In this document: positions 15,930 through 24,407 of the stretch, in pieces
Position numbering within the stretch: the stretch's first letter is position 1
Layout: each line of letters opens with the position of its first letter
Source of the DNA: Streptomyces sp. 15-116A
Lineage (GTDB): Bacteria; Actinomycetota; Actinomycetes; Streptomycetales; Streptomycetaceae
Assembly (NCBI RefSeq): GCF_025290915.1
Contig: NZ_JAOCQE010000043.1
Coordinates: forward strand, 1-35,122
Direction of reading: 5' to 3'
DNA length: 35,122 nucleotides
Position numbers and translations under genes: made by a program
The notes under the pieces: generated by a model
Told to the model about the DNA's origin: nothing
Database searches by the model: none
What the model saw: only the letters and a program-made list of their open reading frames with translations

Positions 15930-16987
15930 CGGGCACCTCCCTCGGCTGCGGCACGCCGAGCCTTCAACCCAGGTGCTTTCCTCTTGCTCTCGCCCTCGCC
16001 GCCGCCCGTGAGGCGGTTGACGAGGAACACCAGCGCCGCGAACACCAGGGTGACGACGGCGAGGACGACGCCCATCGCGGTGGCGTAGCCGAACTGCTGC
16101 TTGGCGAAAGCGACGTTGAACAGACGCTGGCTGATCGTCAGGGTCGAGTTGTCCGGGCCGCCGTTCGGCACCATCGCCTGGACGTAGACGAACGCGTCGA
16201 GGGCGGCGATGCCCAGGTAGATGTACGCCGTCTGCACGCTGTCCCGGATCGCCGGCAGGGTGATCGAGACCGTGGTGCGCAGCCGGCCAGCCCCGTCGAT
16301 CCTCGCCGCCTCGTACAGCTCGGCGGGAACGCCCTTGATCGCGGCGATGAAGAGCACCGCGTAGAACCCGACGAGCCCCCAGACGAAGACGAACATCACG
16401 GCCGGCATCGCGGTCGCCTTCTCGCCCAGCCACGCGAACGTGTCGAACTGGTCGAGGCCGAGGCCGGTGAGGACGCCGTTGAGCAGGCCGGCGTTCGGGT
16501 CGTACATCTGCGCCCAGATCAGACCGACGATGATCGCCGGCACGACGTAGGGGAAGAACGAGATGATCCGGTAGAACGACGCTCCCCGGATCCCCCGGAC
16601 GGGGCCCTTGCTCGGCCCGCCCAGGGTGACGGCCACGGCGACCCCGAGGGCGAGTGTCAGCGTCACCAGCGGCACGAAGGCCGCGAGGAGTGCGACGTTG
16701 CGCAACGCCTTCATGAAGATGTCGTCCTCGAGCATCTTCGTGAAGTTGTCGAGGCCGACGAAGTTGTAGTCCGGGCTGAAGCCGCGCCAGTCGGTCATCC
16801 CCCAGAAGATCGCCTGGCCGAACGGGATCAGGACGAAGATCACGAAGATGGCCAGCGGGACACCGAGGAACGCGAGGAAGAACGTCACCCGGTCGAACGT
16901 GAGCTTGCGGCGCCGTGGCCGCCCGCCGCGAGCGGCCGGCTCGGGCCGGCGGCTCGCGGTCTCGGCAGTGGGGATCGTGTCTTTCAT
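15926..16987 (-). CDS. ngcF: N-acetylglucosamine/diacetylchitobiose ABC transporter, permease NgcF
   Basis: This 353-residue permease of the CUT1 family (MalF type) has an Arg-rich cytoplasmic N-terminus, a first membrane helix near residues 31-58, about six membrane segments in all, and the EAA loop YEAARIDGAGRLRTTVSITLP. The ATG at 16987 follows the ngcE stop by 7 nt without its own clear ribosome-binding site, so translation is probably coupled to ngcE. It pairs with NgcG to form the channel. A Gly/Glu/Lys-rich tail ends the protein. Confidence 0.9.
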   Translation of the reverse strand: MKDTIPTAETASRRPEPAARGGRPRRRKLTFDRVTFFLAFLGVPLAIFVIFVLIPFGQAIFWGMTDWRGFSPDYNFVGLDNFTKMLEDDIFMKALRNVALLAAFVPLVTLTLALGVAVAVTLGGPSKGPVRGIRGASFYRIISFFPYVVPAIIVGLIWAQMYDPNAGLLNGVLTGLGLDQFDTFAWLGEKATAMPAVMFVFVWGLVGFYAVLFIAAIKGVPAELYEAARIDGAGRLRTTVSITLPAIRDSVQTAYIYLGIAALDAFVYVQAMVPNGGPDNSTLTISQRLFNVAFAKQQFGYATAMGVVLAVVTLVFAALVFLVNRLTGGGEGESKRKAPGLKARRAAAEGGAR

Positions 16988-16994
16988 CGCGGTG

Positions 16995-18404
16995 CTAGCT
17001 GACCTTGACCTTGTCGACGGAGTCGTCTTCCCGGACCTTGTCGGAGATCTTCTGCAGGGCCGAGGTCAGCCCCTTGCCGTCGAGGTCACCGGCGAGGAAC
17101 GAGTTGAACGGCACCAGCTGGTCGGTGTTCATCCCGTAGGTCTCGACGAACATGTAGTTGAAGATGTTGGTGCCCGCGGCCTCCAGCATCTTCGTCTGCG
17201 AGACGAGGGCCGTCGACCCGTAACCGTCGGCGGGCACGGTGCCCTTGACGATCGTCGGGGCCAGCTTCGTCCTGGAGAAGTTGGCGGCCGCCTTCTCCGA
17301 CAGCATCGCCCGCAGCACCTCCTTGCCGCCGGCCGGGTTCTTGCCCTGCTTGGGCACGATGAACGGCTCGCCGGCGGCCGCGCGGAGCGACTCGTAGGGC
17401 AGCTGCGGCTTGTCGGTGAGCGTCATCGACGGGAAGCCGGTCATCTGGAAGTCCGCCTTGGTGGCCTTCTTCATCTCGTTCTCGATCCAGCCACCGGACG
17501 GGTAGAGCAGCGCCTTCTGGTCGTTGCTCCAGATCGCCTGCGCCTTCTGGAACTGGGTGCCGGAGCCGCCGGGGACGAACATCTTCTGCTTCACCATGGT
17601 CTCCATGACCTTGATGACGCCCTGGATGGCCGGGTGCGACCAGCAGCCCTTCTCCAGGTTCTCCAGGGCGAGCCGGACCTCGTCACCGCCCTCCTTGATC
17701 GCCGAGTCGATCAGGAGCGTGCGGTAGTAGGTCGCCGCCTCCTTGCCGTGGACGAAGAGGTACTTGCCCTTCTTCTTCGCCTTCTGGCCGAGGTCGAGCG
17801 CCTCGTCCCAGGTCTTCGGCGGGGTCCAGTCGTTCTCCTCGAAGAGCGTCTTCGAGTACCAGACGCCGTACACGGTCATCACGTAGTTGAGCGCGACGAA
17901 CTTGTCCTTGAACGTGCCGGGGGCCTTGACACCGGGGTAGACGATGTCGGCGATCTTCTTGCCCTCGTAGGTGCTGGCCTCGAAGAGGTCGTCGAGCTCC
18001 TCCAGCTGGTCGAGGATGCCGAGGAAGCCGATCTGGTCCTCACCGGAGTTGTCGATGAGGTCCGGCGGGTTGCCGCCGACGAAGCGGGGCTGGAGCTCGG
18101 GGGCGATGTCGACGACCGGCTTGACCTCGACCTTGAGGCCCTTGATCTGGCTGCCGAGCACCTGGTTGGTGTAGTCGACGTAGTCGGTGCCGTAGCCGCC
18201 GTCGAAGATGGCCGCCTCGACCTTGGAGTTCTCGGCGACACCGAACGGGTTCTTGGCGCTCTTCTCGCCCTTCGGGCCGCCGTCGCCTTCGTTGCCGTTG
18301 CTGGAGGGAGAGCCACACGCGACCGCGAACGAGCCCATCGCCGCGGTGGCGATGGCCCCGCGCAGGAGCGTCCGCCTGTCAAGAGAGCCGGCACGAATGG
18401 TCAT
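16995..18404 (-). CDS. ngcE: N-acetylglucosamine/diacetylchitobiose-binding lipoprotein NgcE
   Basis: This 469-residue extracellular solute-binding protein has a signal peptide with a twin-arginine-like DRRTLLRG (Arg 10-11) and a lipobox-like FAVAC with Cys 30, so it is probably a Tat-exported lipoprotein. The rest is a cluster-type sugar-binding fold of the family that includes NgcE of Streptomyces, which captures chitin breakdown products. From memory the S. coelicolor homologue (SCO6005) binds N,N'-diacetylchitobiose. The ATG has GAGGA 7 nt upstream. It heads the ngcEFG operon and is divergent from the GH92 mannosidase, about 600 bp away. Confidence 0.9.
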   Translation of the reverse strand: MTIRAGSLDRRTLLRGAIATAAMGSFAVACGSPSSNGNEGDGGPKGEKSAKNPFGVAENSKVEAAIFDGGYGTDYVDYTNQVLGSQIKGLKVEVKPVVDIAPELQPRFVGGNPPDLIDNSGEDQIGFLGILDQLEELDDLFEASTYEGKKIADIVYPGVKAPGTFKDKFVALNYVMTVYGVWYSKTLFEENDWTPPKTWDEALDLGQKAKKKGKYLFVHGKEAATYYRTLLIDSAIKEGGDEVRLALENLEKGCWSHPAIQGVIKVMETMVKQKMFVPGGSGTQFQKAQAIWSNDQKALLYPSGGWIENEMKKATKADFQMTGFPSMTLTDKPQLPYESLRAAAGEPFIVPKQGKNPAGGKEVLRAMLSEKAAANFSRTKLAPTIVKGTVPADGYGSTALVSQTKMLEAAGTNIFNYMFVETYGMNTDQLVPFNSFLAGDLDGKGLTSALQKISDKVREDDSVDKVKVS

Positions 18405-19000
18405 CTCTGCATCCTCACTGATCGATTGGATCTGTACGGGTGTGCTGCGTGTGGGGGGCGTTGTCGCCGTCGTCTCGGAGCCGCGGTGCGGCGCCGATGA
18501 TCAGCTGAGCGATGCCGGCACAACAGTCGCCGGGGCCGGAGCGGCGGTCGCGCTCCGCCTGATCGGATCGCGATGGCCTACGCCGGTGGTGGATCCCATG
18601 CTCAAGTCCTCGCCTTCTCCAGGACTCAGGCGGTGAACCGGATCCTCCCCGGCACCGCGTTCGGGTCAAGCTGGGTCGTGCAGGAAGTGCGGTGATGCTG
18701 GACGTTCTCGGTGATACGTCGATGATGATCGGGTGCTGTGAAGATGCCCCGGAGTGCCGACAGGTATAGTCCACTTCCCGCCAACGGAGCAAGATCGAAT
18801 GCAAGGTTCCCCTTGGGTCTTTTCCGAGTTGAGACCTCCCGGAAATATGTGCGACCAGCACGCTTCTCGGCGGAAATATCCAGGACTCCGAGCCCGAATG
18901 CCGCATTCAACACCTTGACACCATGGGCCACTTGACCCACTACTGTTCCTTGCGCAGTGATGTTGACAACGTTGTCCCGGCGCAGGGAGGGTGCTCGCGC
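18405..19000. other. Long intergenic region between ngcE and the GH92 gene
   Basis: This 596-bp region separates two divergent genes. The part 18660-18960 is visibly lower in GC than its surroundings and short frames in it use many A/T-ending codons, so I see no gene. It contains an inverted repeat AGTCCT-N10-AGGACT (18605-18626), TTGACA at 18915-18920 that could be a -35 for the mannosidase, and a LacI-type palindrome at 18965. It should hold promoters for both flanking genes. Confidence 0.6.
18965..18976. promoter_or_regulatory. LacI-type palindromic operator before the GH92 gene
   Basis: GACAACGTTGTC is a perfect 12-bp palindrome with a central CG, the form bound by many LacI-family repressors of sugar genes in Streptomyces. 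It ends 24 nt before the GH92 start, just ahead of the ribosome-binding site, where a bound repressor would block transcription. No lacI-type gene is present in this window. Confidence 0.6.
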
Positions 19001-22000
19001 ATGCTGCAGGGAGTTCGGCACAGAGGCCGGCACAGATGGAGTACGGCGGTCGTCGCGGCGACCGCCTTCGCTTTGGCGGTGGGCTCCCAGGGCGCCACCG
19101 TGGCCCTCCCCGGGGCCCCGGCGAAGACGGACCGCGCCTTCGCCTCGTCCTTCGAGTCGGGCGACCCGGCCCCGGACTGGGTGAACACCGTCGAGACCGC
19201 ACCCGGCGGCGGCAAGCGCGCCTCGGGGGTCGACGGCGGGTACAGCAGCGGCATTCCGGGCAATGTGACCGACCGGGTCACCGATGTGCGGGCGAGCGGC
19301 GAGAACCCCGGCGGCGGGGAGGTGAAGGAGAACCTCGTCGACGGCGAGCCCAGCACCAAGTGGCTGACGTTCGAGCCCACCGGCTGGGCCGAGTTCGACC
19401 TGGACGAACCGGTCAAGGTGACCCGGTACGCCCTCACCTCGGCCAACGACCACGCCGAACGCGACCCTCAGGACTGGACGCTGAAGGGCTCGGCGGACGG
19501 CAAGGAGTGGACGACCCTCGACACCCGGACGGGTGAGACCTTCGCCGAGCGGTTCCAGACGAAGGTCTACGACCTCGACGCCTCCGCCGTCGCCGAGTAC
19601 CGGCACTTCCGGCTGGAAGTCTCCAAGAACGGTGGCGGCGGCATCCTCCAGCTCGCCGACGTGCAGTTCTCCACGGGCGGCGAGGACGGGCCGGTGCCGC
19701 CGGACATGCTCTCGCTGGTCGACCGCGGCCCGAGCGGATCGCCGACGGCCAAGGCGGGCGCCGGATTCACCGGAAAGCGTGCCCTGCGTTACGCCGGCCG
19801 GCACACCGCCGACGGCCGGGCCTACTCGTACAACAAGGTCTTCGACGTCGACGTGAAGGTCGAGCGGGACACCCGGCTGTCGTACCGGATCTTCCCGTCG
19901 ATGGCCGACGGCGACCTCGACTACGACGCCACCAACGTCTCCGTGGACCTCGCCTTCACCGACGGCACGTATCTGAGCGACCTGCGGGCGACCGACCAGC
20001 ACGGCTTCCCGCTCACCCCGCGCGGGCAGGGCGCGGCGAAGGTGCTCTACGTCAACCAGTGGAACAACGTGGTCTCCCGGATCGGCTCGGTGGCCCGCGG
20101 CAAGACCGTCGACCGGATCCTGGTGGCGTACGACTCCCCCGAGGGCCCGGCGAAGTTCCGCGGCTGGCTGGACGACGTGACGCTGAAGCCGGTCGCGCCC
20201 GAGCGGCCGAAGGCCCATCTGTCGGACTACGCGATCACCACCCGGGGCACCAACTCCAGCGGCGGTTTCTCGCGCGGCAACAACTTCCCGGCGACCGCCG
20301 TGCCGCACGGCTTCAACTTCTGGACGCCGGTGACCAACGCCGGTTCGCTGAGCTGGCTGTACGACTACGCGCGCGGCAACAACGCGGACAACCTGCCGAC
20401 GATCCAGGCGTTCAGCGCGAGTCACGAGCCGAGCCCCTGGATGGGTGACCGCCAGACCTTCCAGGTGATGCCCTCGGCCGCGTCCGGCACCCCGGACCTC
20501 GGCCGTGAGGCCCGCGAGCTGGCCTTCCGGCACGAGAACGAGACCGCCCGGCCGTACTACTACGGGGTGCGCTTCGAGAACGGCCTGAAGGCCGAGATGG
20601 CGCCCACCGACCACGCGGCGGCGCTGCGCTTCACCTACCCCGGCGACGACGCGAGCGTGCTGTTCGACAACGTCACCGACCAGGCGGGCCTGACGCTCGA
20701 CCAGGAGAACGGGATCGTCAGCGGCTACTCGGACGTGAAGTCCGGTCTGTCGACGGGCGCGACCCGGCTGTTCGTGTACGGCGAGTTCGACAAGAAGGTC
20801 ACCGGCGGCTCGGCGAGCGGCGTCAAGGGCCATCTGCGCTTCGACGCGGGCGCCGACCGCACGGTGACGCTGCGGCTGGCCACCTCGCTGATCAGCGTCG
20901 ACCAGGCGAAGGACAACCTGCGCCAGGAGCTGCCCGCGAGCCGGTCCTTCGAGTCGGTCAAGCAGAGCGCCCAGCGGCAATGGGACAAGCTGCTCAGCAA
21001 GGTCGAGGTCGAGGGCGCCACGCCGGACCAGCTGACCACGCTCTACTCCAGCCTCTACCGGCTGTACCTCTACCCGAACTCGGGCTTCGAGAAGGTGGAC
21101 GGCCGGTACAAGTACGCCTCGCCGTTCTCGAAGATGCCGCAGCCGGACACCCCGACGCACACAGGCGCGAAGATCGTGGACGGCAAGGTGTACGTCAACA
21201 ACGGCTTCTGGGACACCTACCGGACCACCTGGCCCGCGTACTCCTTCCTCACCCCGTCCAAGGCCGGTGAGCTGGTCGACGGTTTCGTGCAGCACTACAA
21301 GGACGGCGGCTGGACCTCCCGCTGGTCCTCCCCCGGCTACGCGGACCTGATGACCGGCACCTCCTCGGACGTGGCGTTCGCGGACGCGTACGTCAAGGGC
21401 GTCGACTTCGACGCGGAGGCGGCGTACGACGCGGCCGTGAAGAACGCCACCGTGGTGCCGCCGTCCTCCGGTGTGGGCCGCAAGGGCATGGCCACCTCGC
21501 CGTTCCTCGGCTACACCTCCACCGAGACGCACGAGGGCCTGTCGTGGGCGCTGGAGGGCTACCTCAACGACTACGGCATCGCGAAGATGGGCGAGGCGCT
21601 CTTCAAGAAGACCGGCAAGAAGCGCTACCAGGAGGAGTCCGCGTACTTCCTCGACCGCGCGCAGGACTACGTCAACCTCTTCGACGCGAAGGCCGGCTTC
21701 TTCCAGGGCAAGGACGCGAAGGGCGACTGGCGGGTCGAGTCCGAGAAGTACGACCCGCGCGTGTGGGGGTACGACTACACCGAGACCAACGGCTGGGGCT
21801 ACGCCTTCACCGCCCCGCAGGACAGCCGGGGCCTGGCCAACCTGTACGGCGGGCGGGGCGGCCTCGGTGACAAGCTCGACGAGTACCTCTCCACTCCGGA
21901 GACGGCCTCCGCGGACTTCGTCGGCTCCTACGGCGGTGTCATCCACGAGATGACCGAGGCGCGGGACGTGCGGATGGGCATGTACGGGCACTCCAACCAG

Positions 22001-22816
22001 GTCGCCCACCACGCCCTGTACATGTATGACGCGGCCGGGCAGCCCTGGAAGACGCAGAAGAACGTGCGCGAGGTGCTGTCCCGGCTCTACACCGGCAGCG
22101 AGATCGGGCAGGGCTACCACGGCGACGAGGACAACGGCGAGCAGTCGGCCTGGTATCTGTTCTCCGCGCTCGGCTTCTACCCGCTGGTGATGGGCAGCGG
22201 CGAGTACGCCATCGGCTCCCCGCTGTTCAAGAAGGCGACCGTGCACCTGGAGAACGGGCGCGAACTGGTGGTGAAGGCGCCGAGGAACAGCGCGGCGAAC
22301 GTGTACGTGCAGGGCCTGAAGGTCAACGGCAAGCGCTGGAACGCCACTTCGCTCCCCCACGCGCTGATCGCGAAGGGCGGTGTCCTGGAGTTCGACATGG
22401 GACCGCGCCCGTCGTCGTGGGGCACGGGCAAGGACGCGGCGCCGGTGTCGATCACCCAGGACGACAAGGTGCCGAGCCCGCGCAAGGACGTGATCAAGGG
22501 CGAGGGTCCCCTGTTCGACGACACCTCGGAGACCGGCGCCACGGTGACGACCGTCGACCTGCCGGTCACCGGGGAGACGAAGGCGGTGCAGTACACGCTG
22601 ACCTCCTCGGACCCGGCGAAGGCGCCCACGGGGTGGGTGCTCCAGGGGTCGGCCGACGGGACGACGTGGAAGGACCTGGACGAGCGGTCCGGGGACGCGT
22701 TCCGGTGGGAGCGGCAGACACGGGCCTTCTCGATCGCGGAGGCGGGGGCGTACCGCCACTACCGGCTGGTGCTGAGCGGTGAGGCGGCGCTGACGGAGGT
22801 GGAGTTGCTGGGCTGA
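19001..22816 (+). CDS. Secreted GH92 alpha-mannosidase with two F5/8-type domains
   Basis: This 1271-residue secreted enzyme has an Arg-rich, then hydrophobic signal peptide (about residues 1-33). A first discoidin (F5/8 type C, CBM32-like) domain spans about 85-220 and a spacer beta domain about 225-400. The GH92 catalytic part covers about 405-1130 and a second F5/8-type domain about 1165-1271. GH92 motifs include GFWDTYRTTWP (735-745), LEGYLNDY with probable acid Glu 852, and GDEDNGEQSAWY (1041-1052) with the paired Asp 1042 and 1044. GH92 enzymes are calcium-dependent inverting exo-alpha-mannosidases acting on N-glycan or yeast mannan. The ATG has GGGAGG 10 nt upstream; the frame extends to 18923 but that would precede the signal peptide. 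Sugar linkage is not certain. Confidence 0.92.
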   Translation: MLQGVRHRGRHRWSTAVVAATAFALAVGSQGATVALPGAPAKTDRAFASSFESGDPAPDWVNTVETAPGGGKRASGVDGGYSSGIPGNVTDRVTDVRASGENPGGGEVKENLVDGEPSTKWLTFEPTGWAEFDLDEPVKVTRYALTSANDHAERDPQDWTLKGSADGKEWTTLDTRTGETFAERFQTKVYDLDASAVAEYRHFRLEVSKNGGGGILQLADVQFSTGGEDGPVPPDMLSLVDRGPSGSPTAKAGAGFTGKRALRYAGRHTADGRAYSYNKVFDVDVKVERDTRLSYRIFPSMADGDLDYDATNVSVDLAFTDGTYLSDLRATDQHGFPLTPRGQGAAKVLYVNQWNNVVSRIGSVARGKTVDRILVAYDSPEGPAKFRGWLDDVTLKPVAPERPKAHLSDYAITTRGTNSSGGFSRGNNFPATAVPHGFNFWTPVTNAGSLSWLYDYARGNNADNLPTIQAFSASHEPSPWMGDRQTFQVMPSAASGTPDLGREARELAFRHENETARPYYYGVRFENGLKAEMAPTDHAAALRFTYPGDDASVLFDNVTDQAGLTLDQENGIVSGYSDVKSGLSTGATRLFVYGEFDKKVTGGSASGVKGHLRFDAGADRTVTLRLATSLISVDQAKDNLRQELPASRSFESVKQSAQRQWDKLLSKVEVEGATPDQLTTLYSSLYRLYLYPNSGFEKVDGRYKYASPFSKMPQPDTPTHTGAKIVDGKVYVNNGFWDTYRTTWPAYSFLTPSKAGELVDGFVQHYKDGGWTSRWSSPGYADLMTGTSSDVAFADAYVKGVDFDAEAAYDAAVKNATVVPPSSGVGRKGMATSPFLGYTSTETHEGLSWALEGYLNDYGIAKMGEALFKKTGKKRYQEESAYFLDRAQDYVNLFDAKAGFFQGKDAKGDWRVESEKYDPRVWGYDYTETNGWGYAFTAPQDSRGLANLYGGRGGLGDKLDEYLSTPETASADFVGSYGGVIHEMTEARDVRMGMYGHSNQVAHHALYMYDAAGQPWKTQKNVREVLSRLYTGSEIGQGYHGDEDNGEQSAWYLFSALGFYPLVMGSGEYAIGSPLFKKATVHLENGRELVVKAPRNSAANVYVQGLKVNGKRWNATSLPHALIAKGGVLEFDMGPRPSSWGTGKDAAPVSITQDDKVPSPRKDVIKGEGPLFDDTSETGATVTTVDLPVTGETKAVQYTLTSSDPAKAPTGWVLQGSADGTTWKDLDERSGDAFRWERQTRAFSIAEAGAYRHYRLVLSGEAALTEVELLG

Positions 22817-22832
22817 CGATCCGATCCGGTGT

Positions 22833-22869
22833 GAGGCGGGTTCGGGCCCTCTGGCCCCGGACCCGCCTC
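22833..22869 (+). terminator. GH92 terminator hairpin
   Basis: A 14-bp stem (22833-22846 with 22856-22869, one T-G pair) and a 9-nt loop lie 16 nt after the mannosidase stop. It separates this gene from the convergent caspase gene and could serve both. Confidence 0.82.
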
Positions 22870-22902
22870 TTCGCGTGCGGGCCCGGTCGCGGGGCAGGGG
22901 GG

Positions 22903-24396
22903 TCAGCGGACGGGCTGGATGCTCCGTTCGACGTCGGCGGCCATGGCCTCGCCGTCGACGACGCGGATGACGTCGATCAGCACCCGCTCCCCGTCCGGAG
23001 CGTTGAGCGCGGCACGCACGAGGGCGACCGCGTCCTCCCGGAGCCGCACCCCCCTCAGGTCGACGGGGCGGCCCAGCTGCTCCCCGAGGAGGGACGCCAC
23101 GAGTATGCGGCCCTGGGGGTCCTCCATGGACGGCACATGGGTCAGCGCGTCGGTGAGGCGCCGCAACAACTCTGTCGCGCCCCAGTAGTCGCTGTCCTCC
23201 GCCAAGCTGTGGGCGTTCGCGCGCACTTCGTCGAACGGTGGCCTCGGGCGGCGGGGGGACCGGTCGGTCGTCGTGCGGTCACGGGACGGGGCGGCGCCGC
23301 CGCCGTCGAGCAGGTGCCGTACGCGATCGGCGGCCCCCGCGCCCTCGAAGATTTCGATGACCGCCTCCAGCACGCGCTCTCCACCTGGGGTGTTCAGTAC
23401 AGTCCGCACCATCACCACCACGTCCTCCCGCAGCCGCAGGCCTCGCAGGTCGATCCGGCGGCCCAGCTGCTCTCCCAGCACGGAGCCGAACTGCACCCGG
23501 CTCTGGGCATCTGCCATGCACGTCAAGCCGCTCAGTTCGTTGGTGAGGTTCACCGTGCGGTTCAGCGGAAGCCGGGGCGCCGGAGATTCCGGGTTCCCGC
23601 GCGGGGATTGCGCTTCTGCCTCGGGCTGCGCCGGGATGACGGGCCGGCGCGGGGCGGTCGCGACCGACCGGGCGATGACGACCTGGCGCTCCACCTCCGC
23701 CCACATCAGCGGGCGTTGGCGTACCTGGGCCGCCCGCAGTTCGTCGTAGACGTACTCGTACAAATCCTGCGCGCTGATCAGGCCGTCGCCGTTGCCGTCC
23801 GCCTCTCCCGAGCGCAGGCCCTTGATGACGGCGCCGGTGAACCGGGACGGCTCGGGGTCGAGGGCGTCGAGGCGCTCGCCCTCCCAGGCGTACTCGGTGC
23901 GGTTGGTGGCGGTGAGCACCACCCGGCCGGATCCGGCCAGTTCGTCCTTGAGGTGGACGTCGGTGTCGCCCTTGGCCCCGGGCAGGAAGGCGCCGCTGTA
24001 GCAGCAGTCCAGGAGCAGGACGATGGAGCGGGCCCGGCAGCGGCTCATCCGGGTGCGCAGGAACTCGGCGGAGACGGCGGTGGAGGCGAGCAGGCGGCGG
24101 TCGGTGTCGGCGGCGGCGAAGTACAGTTCGCCGTCGTCGTTCTTCACACCGTGGCTGGACAGGTGCAGCAGGAGCAGGTCGTCCCGGCCGCGGTCGAGGA
24201 AGAAGTGCTCGATGGCGCGGGCCACTTCATGGTGCCGGCGGTCGACCACCGTACTCACCTCGAAGCCGCCGATCCCGGGATCGCGCAGCACCTCGGCGAG
24301 CCCTTCGGCGTCCCGGACGGGTGAACGGAGCTGCCGCAGCGCCGGGTTCTCGTAGCGGCCCGTCGCGATGAGCAGGGCGAAGCGGCCCCCGGACAC
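22903..24396 (-). CDS. Caspase-like protease with two C-terminal effector-associated domains
   Basis: This 497-residue protein opens with a caspase (peptidase C14) domain at about 1-230. The catalytic His is His 82 in LSSHG and the Cys Cys 132 in LLLDCCYSG. An EF-hand-like segment DGNGDGLISAQDL follows near 200-212. After a Pro-rich linker come two related domains, about 282-365 and 405-490, that share LGEQLGR-x-(I/V)-DLRG-x-RLRED-x-V and GERVL. They match effector-associated domains (EAD2-like), adaptor modules that link effectors to sensors in bacterial conflict systems. The GTG start has GAGGA 8 nt upstream, overlapping the stop of the EACC1-like gene, so the two are coupled. It is predicted to cut target proteins when triggered, perhaps as cell suicide. 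The trigger and target are unknown. Confidence 0.82.
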   Translation of the reverse strand: MSGGRFALLIATGRYENPALRQLRSPVRDAEGLAEVLRDPGIGGFEVSTVVDRRHHEVARAIEHFFLDRGRDDLLLLHLSSHGVKNDDGELYFAAADTDRRLLASTAVSAEFLRTRMSRCRARSIVLLLDCCYSGAFLPGAKGDTDVHLKDELAGSGRVVLTATNRTEYAWEGERLDALDPEPSRFTGAVIKGLRSGEADGNGDGLISAQDLYEYVYDELRAAQVRQRPLMWAEVERQVVIARSVATAPRRPVIPAQPEAEAQSPRGNPESPAPRLPLNRTVNLTNELSGLTCMADAQSRVQFGSVLGEQLGRRIDLRGLRLREDVVVMVRTVLNTPGGERVLEAVIEIFEGAGAADRVRHLLDGGGAAPSRDRTTTDRSPRRPRPPFDEVRANAHSLAEDSDYWGATELLRRLTDALTHVPSMEDPQGRILVASLLGEQLGRPVDLRGVRLREDAVALVRAALNAPDGERVLIDVIRVVDGEAMAADVERSIQPVR

Positions 24397-24407
24397 GCCG
24401 GCCGTCC

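Noticed and set aside
18626..18931. Possible 101-residue gene on the minus strand (GTG at 18931) upstream of ngcE
   Set aside because: About a third of its codons end in A or T, it has no ribosome-binding site and no domain, so it does not look like a Streptomyces gene.
18738..18935. Possible 65-residue gene on the plus strand
   Set aside because: Codon use is unlike the neighbours, it has no ribosome-binding site, and it overlaps the likely promoter of the mannosidase gene.
18626..22759. 1377-codon frame on the minus strand opposite the GH92 gene
   Set aside because: It is an antisense shadow caused by high GC; its sequence is low in complexity with no domain, while the plus strand encodes a full GH92 enzyme.
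23760..23800. EF-hand-like loop in the caspase as proof of calcium control
   Set aside because: The loop ends in Asp and not Glu and occurs alone; similar segments are common at the end of bacterial caspase domains, so calcium binding is not claimed.
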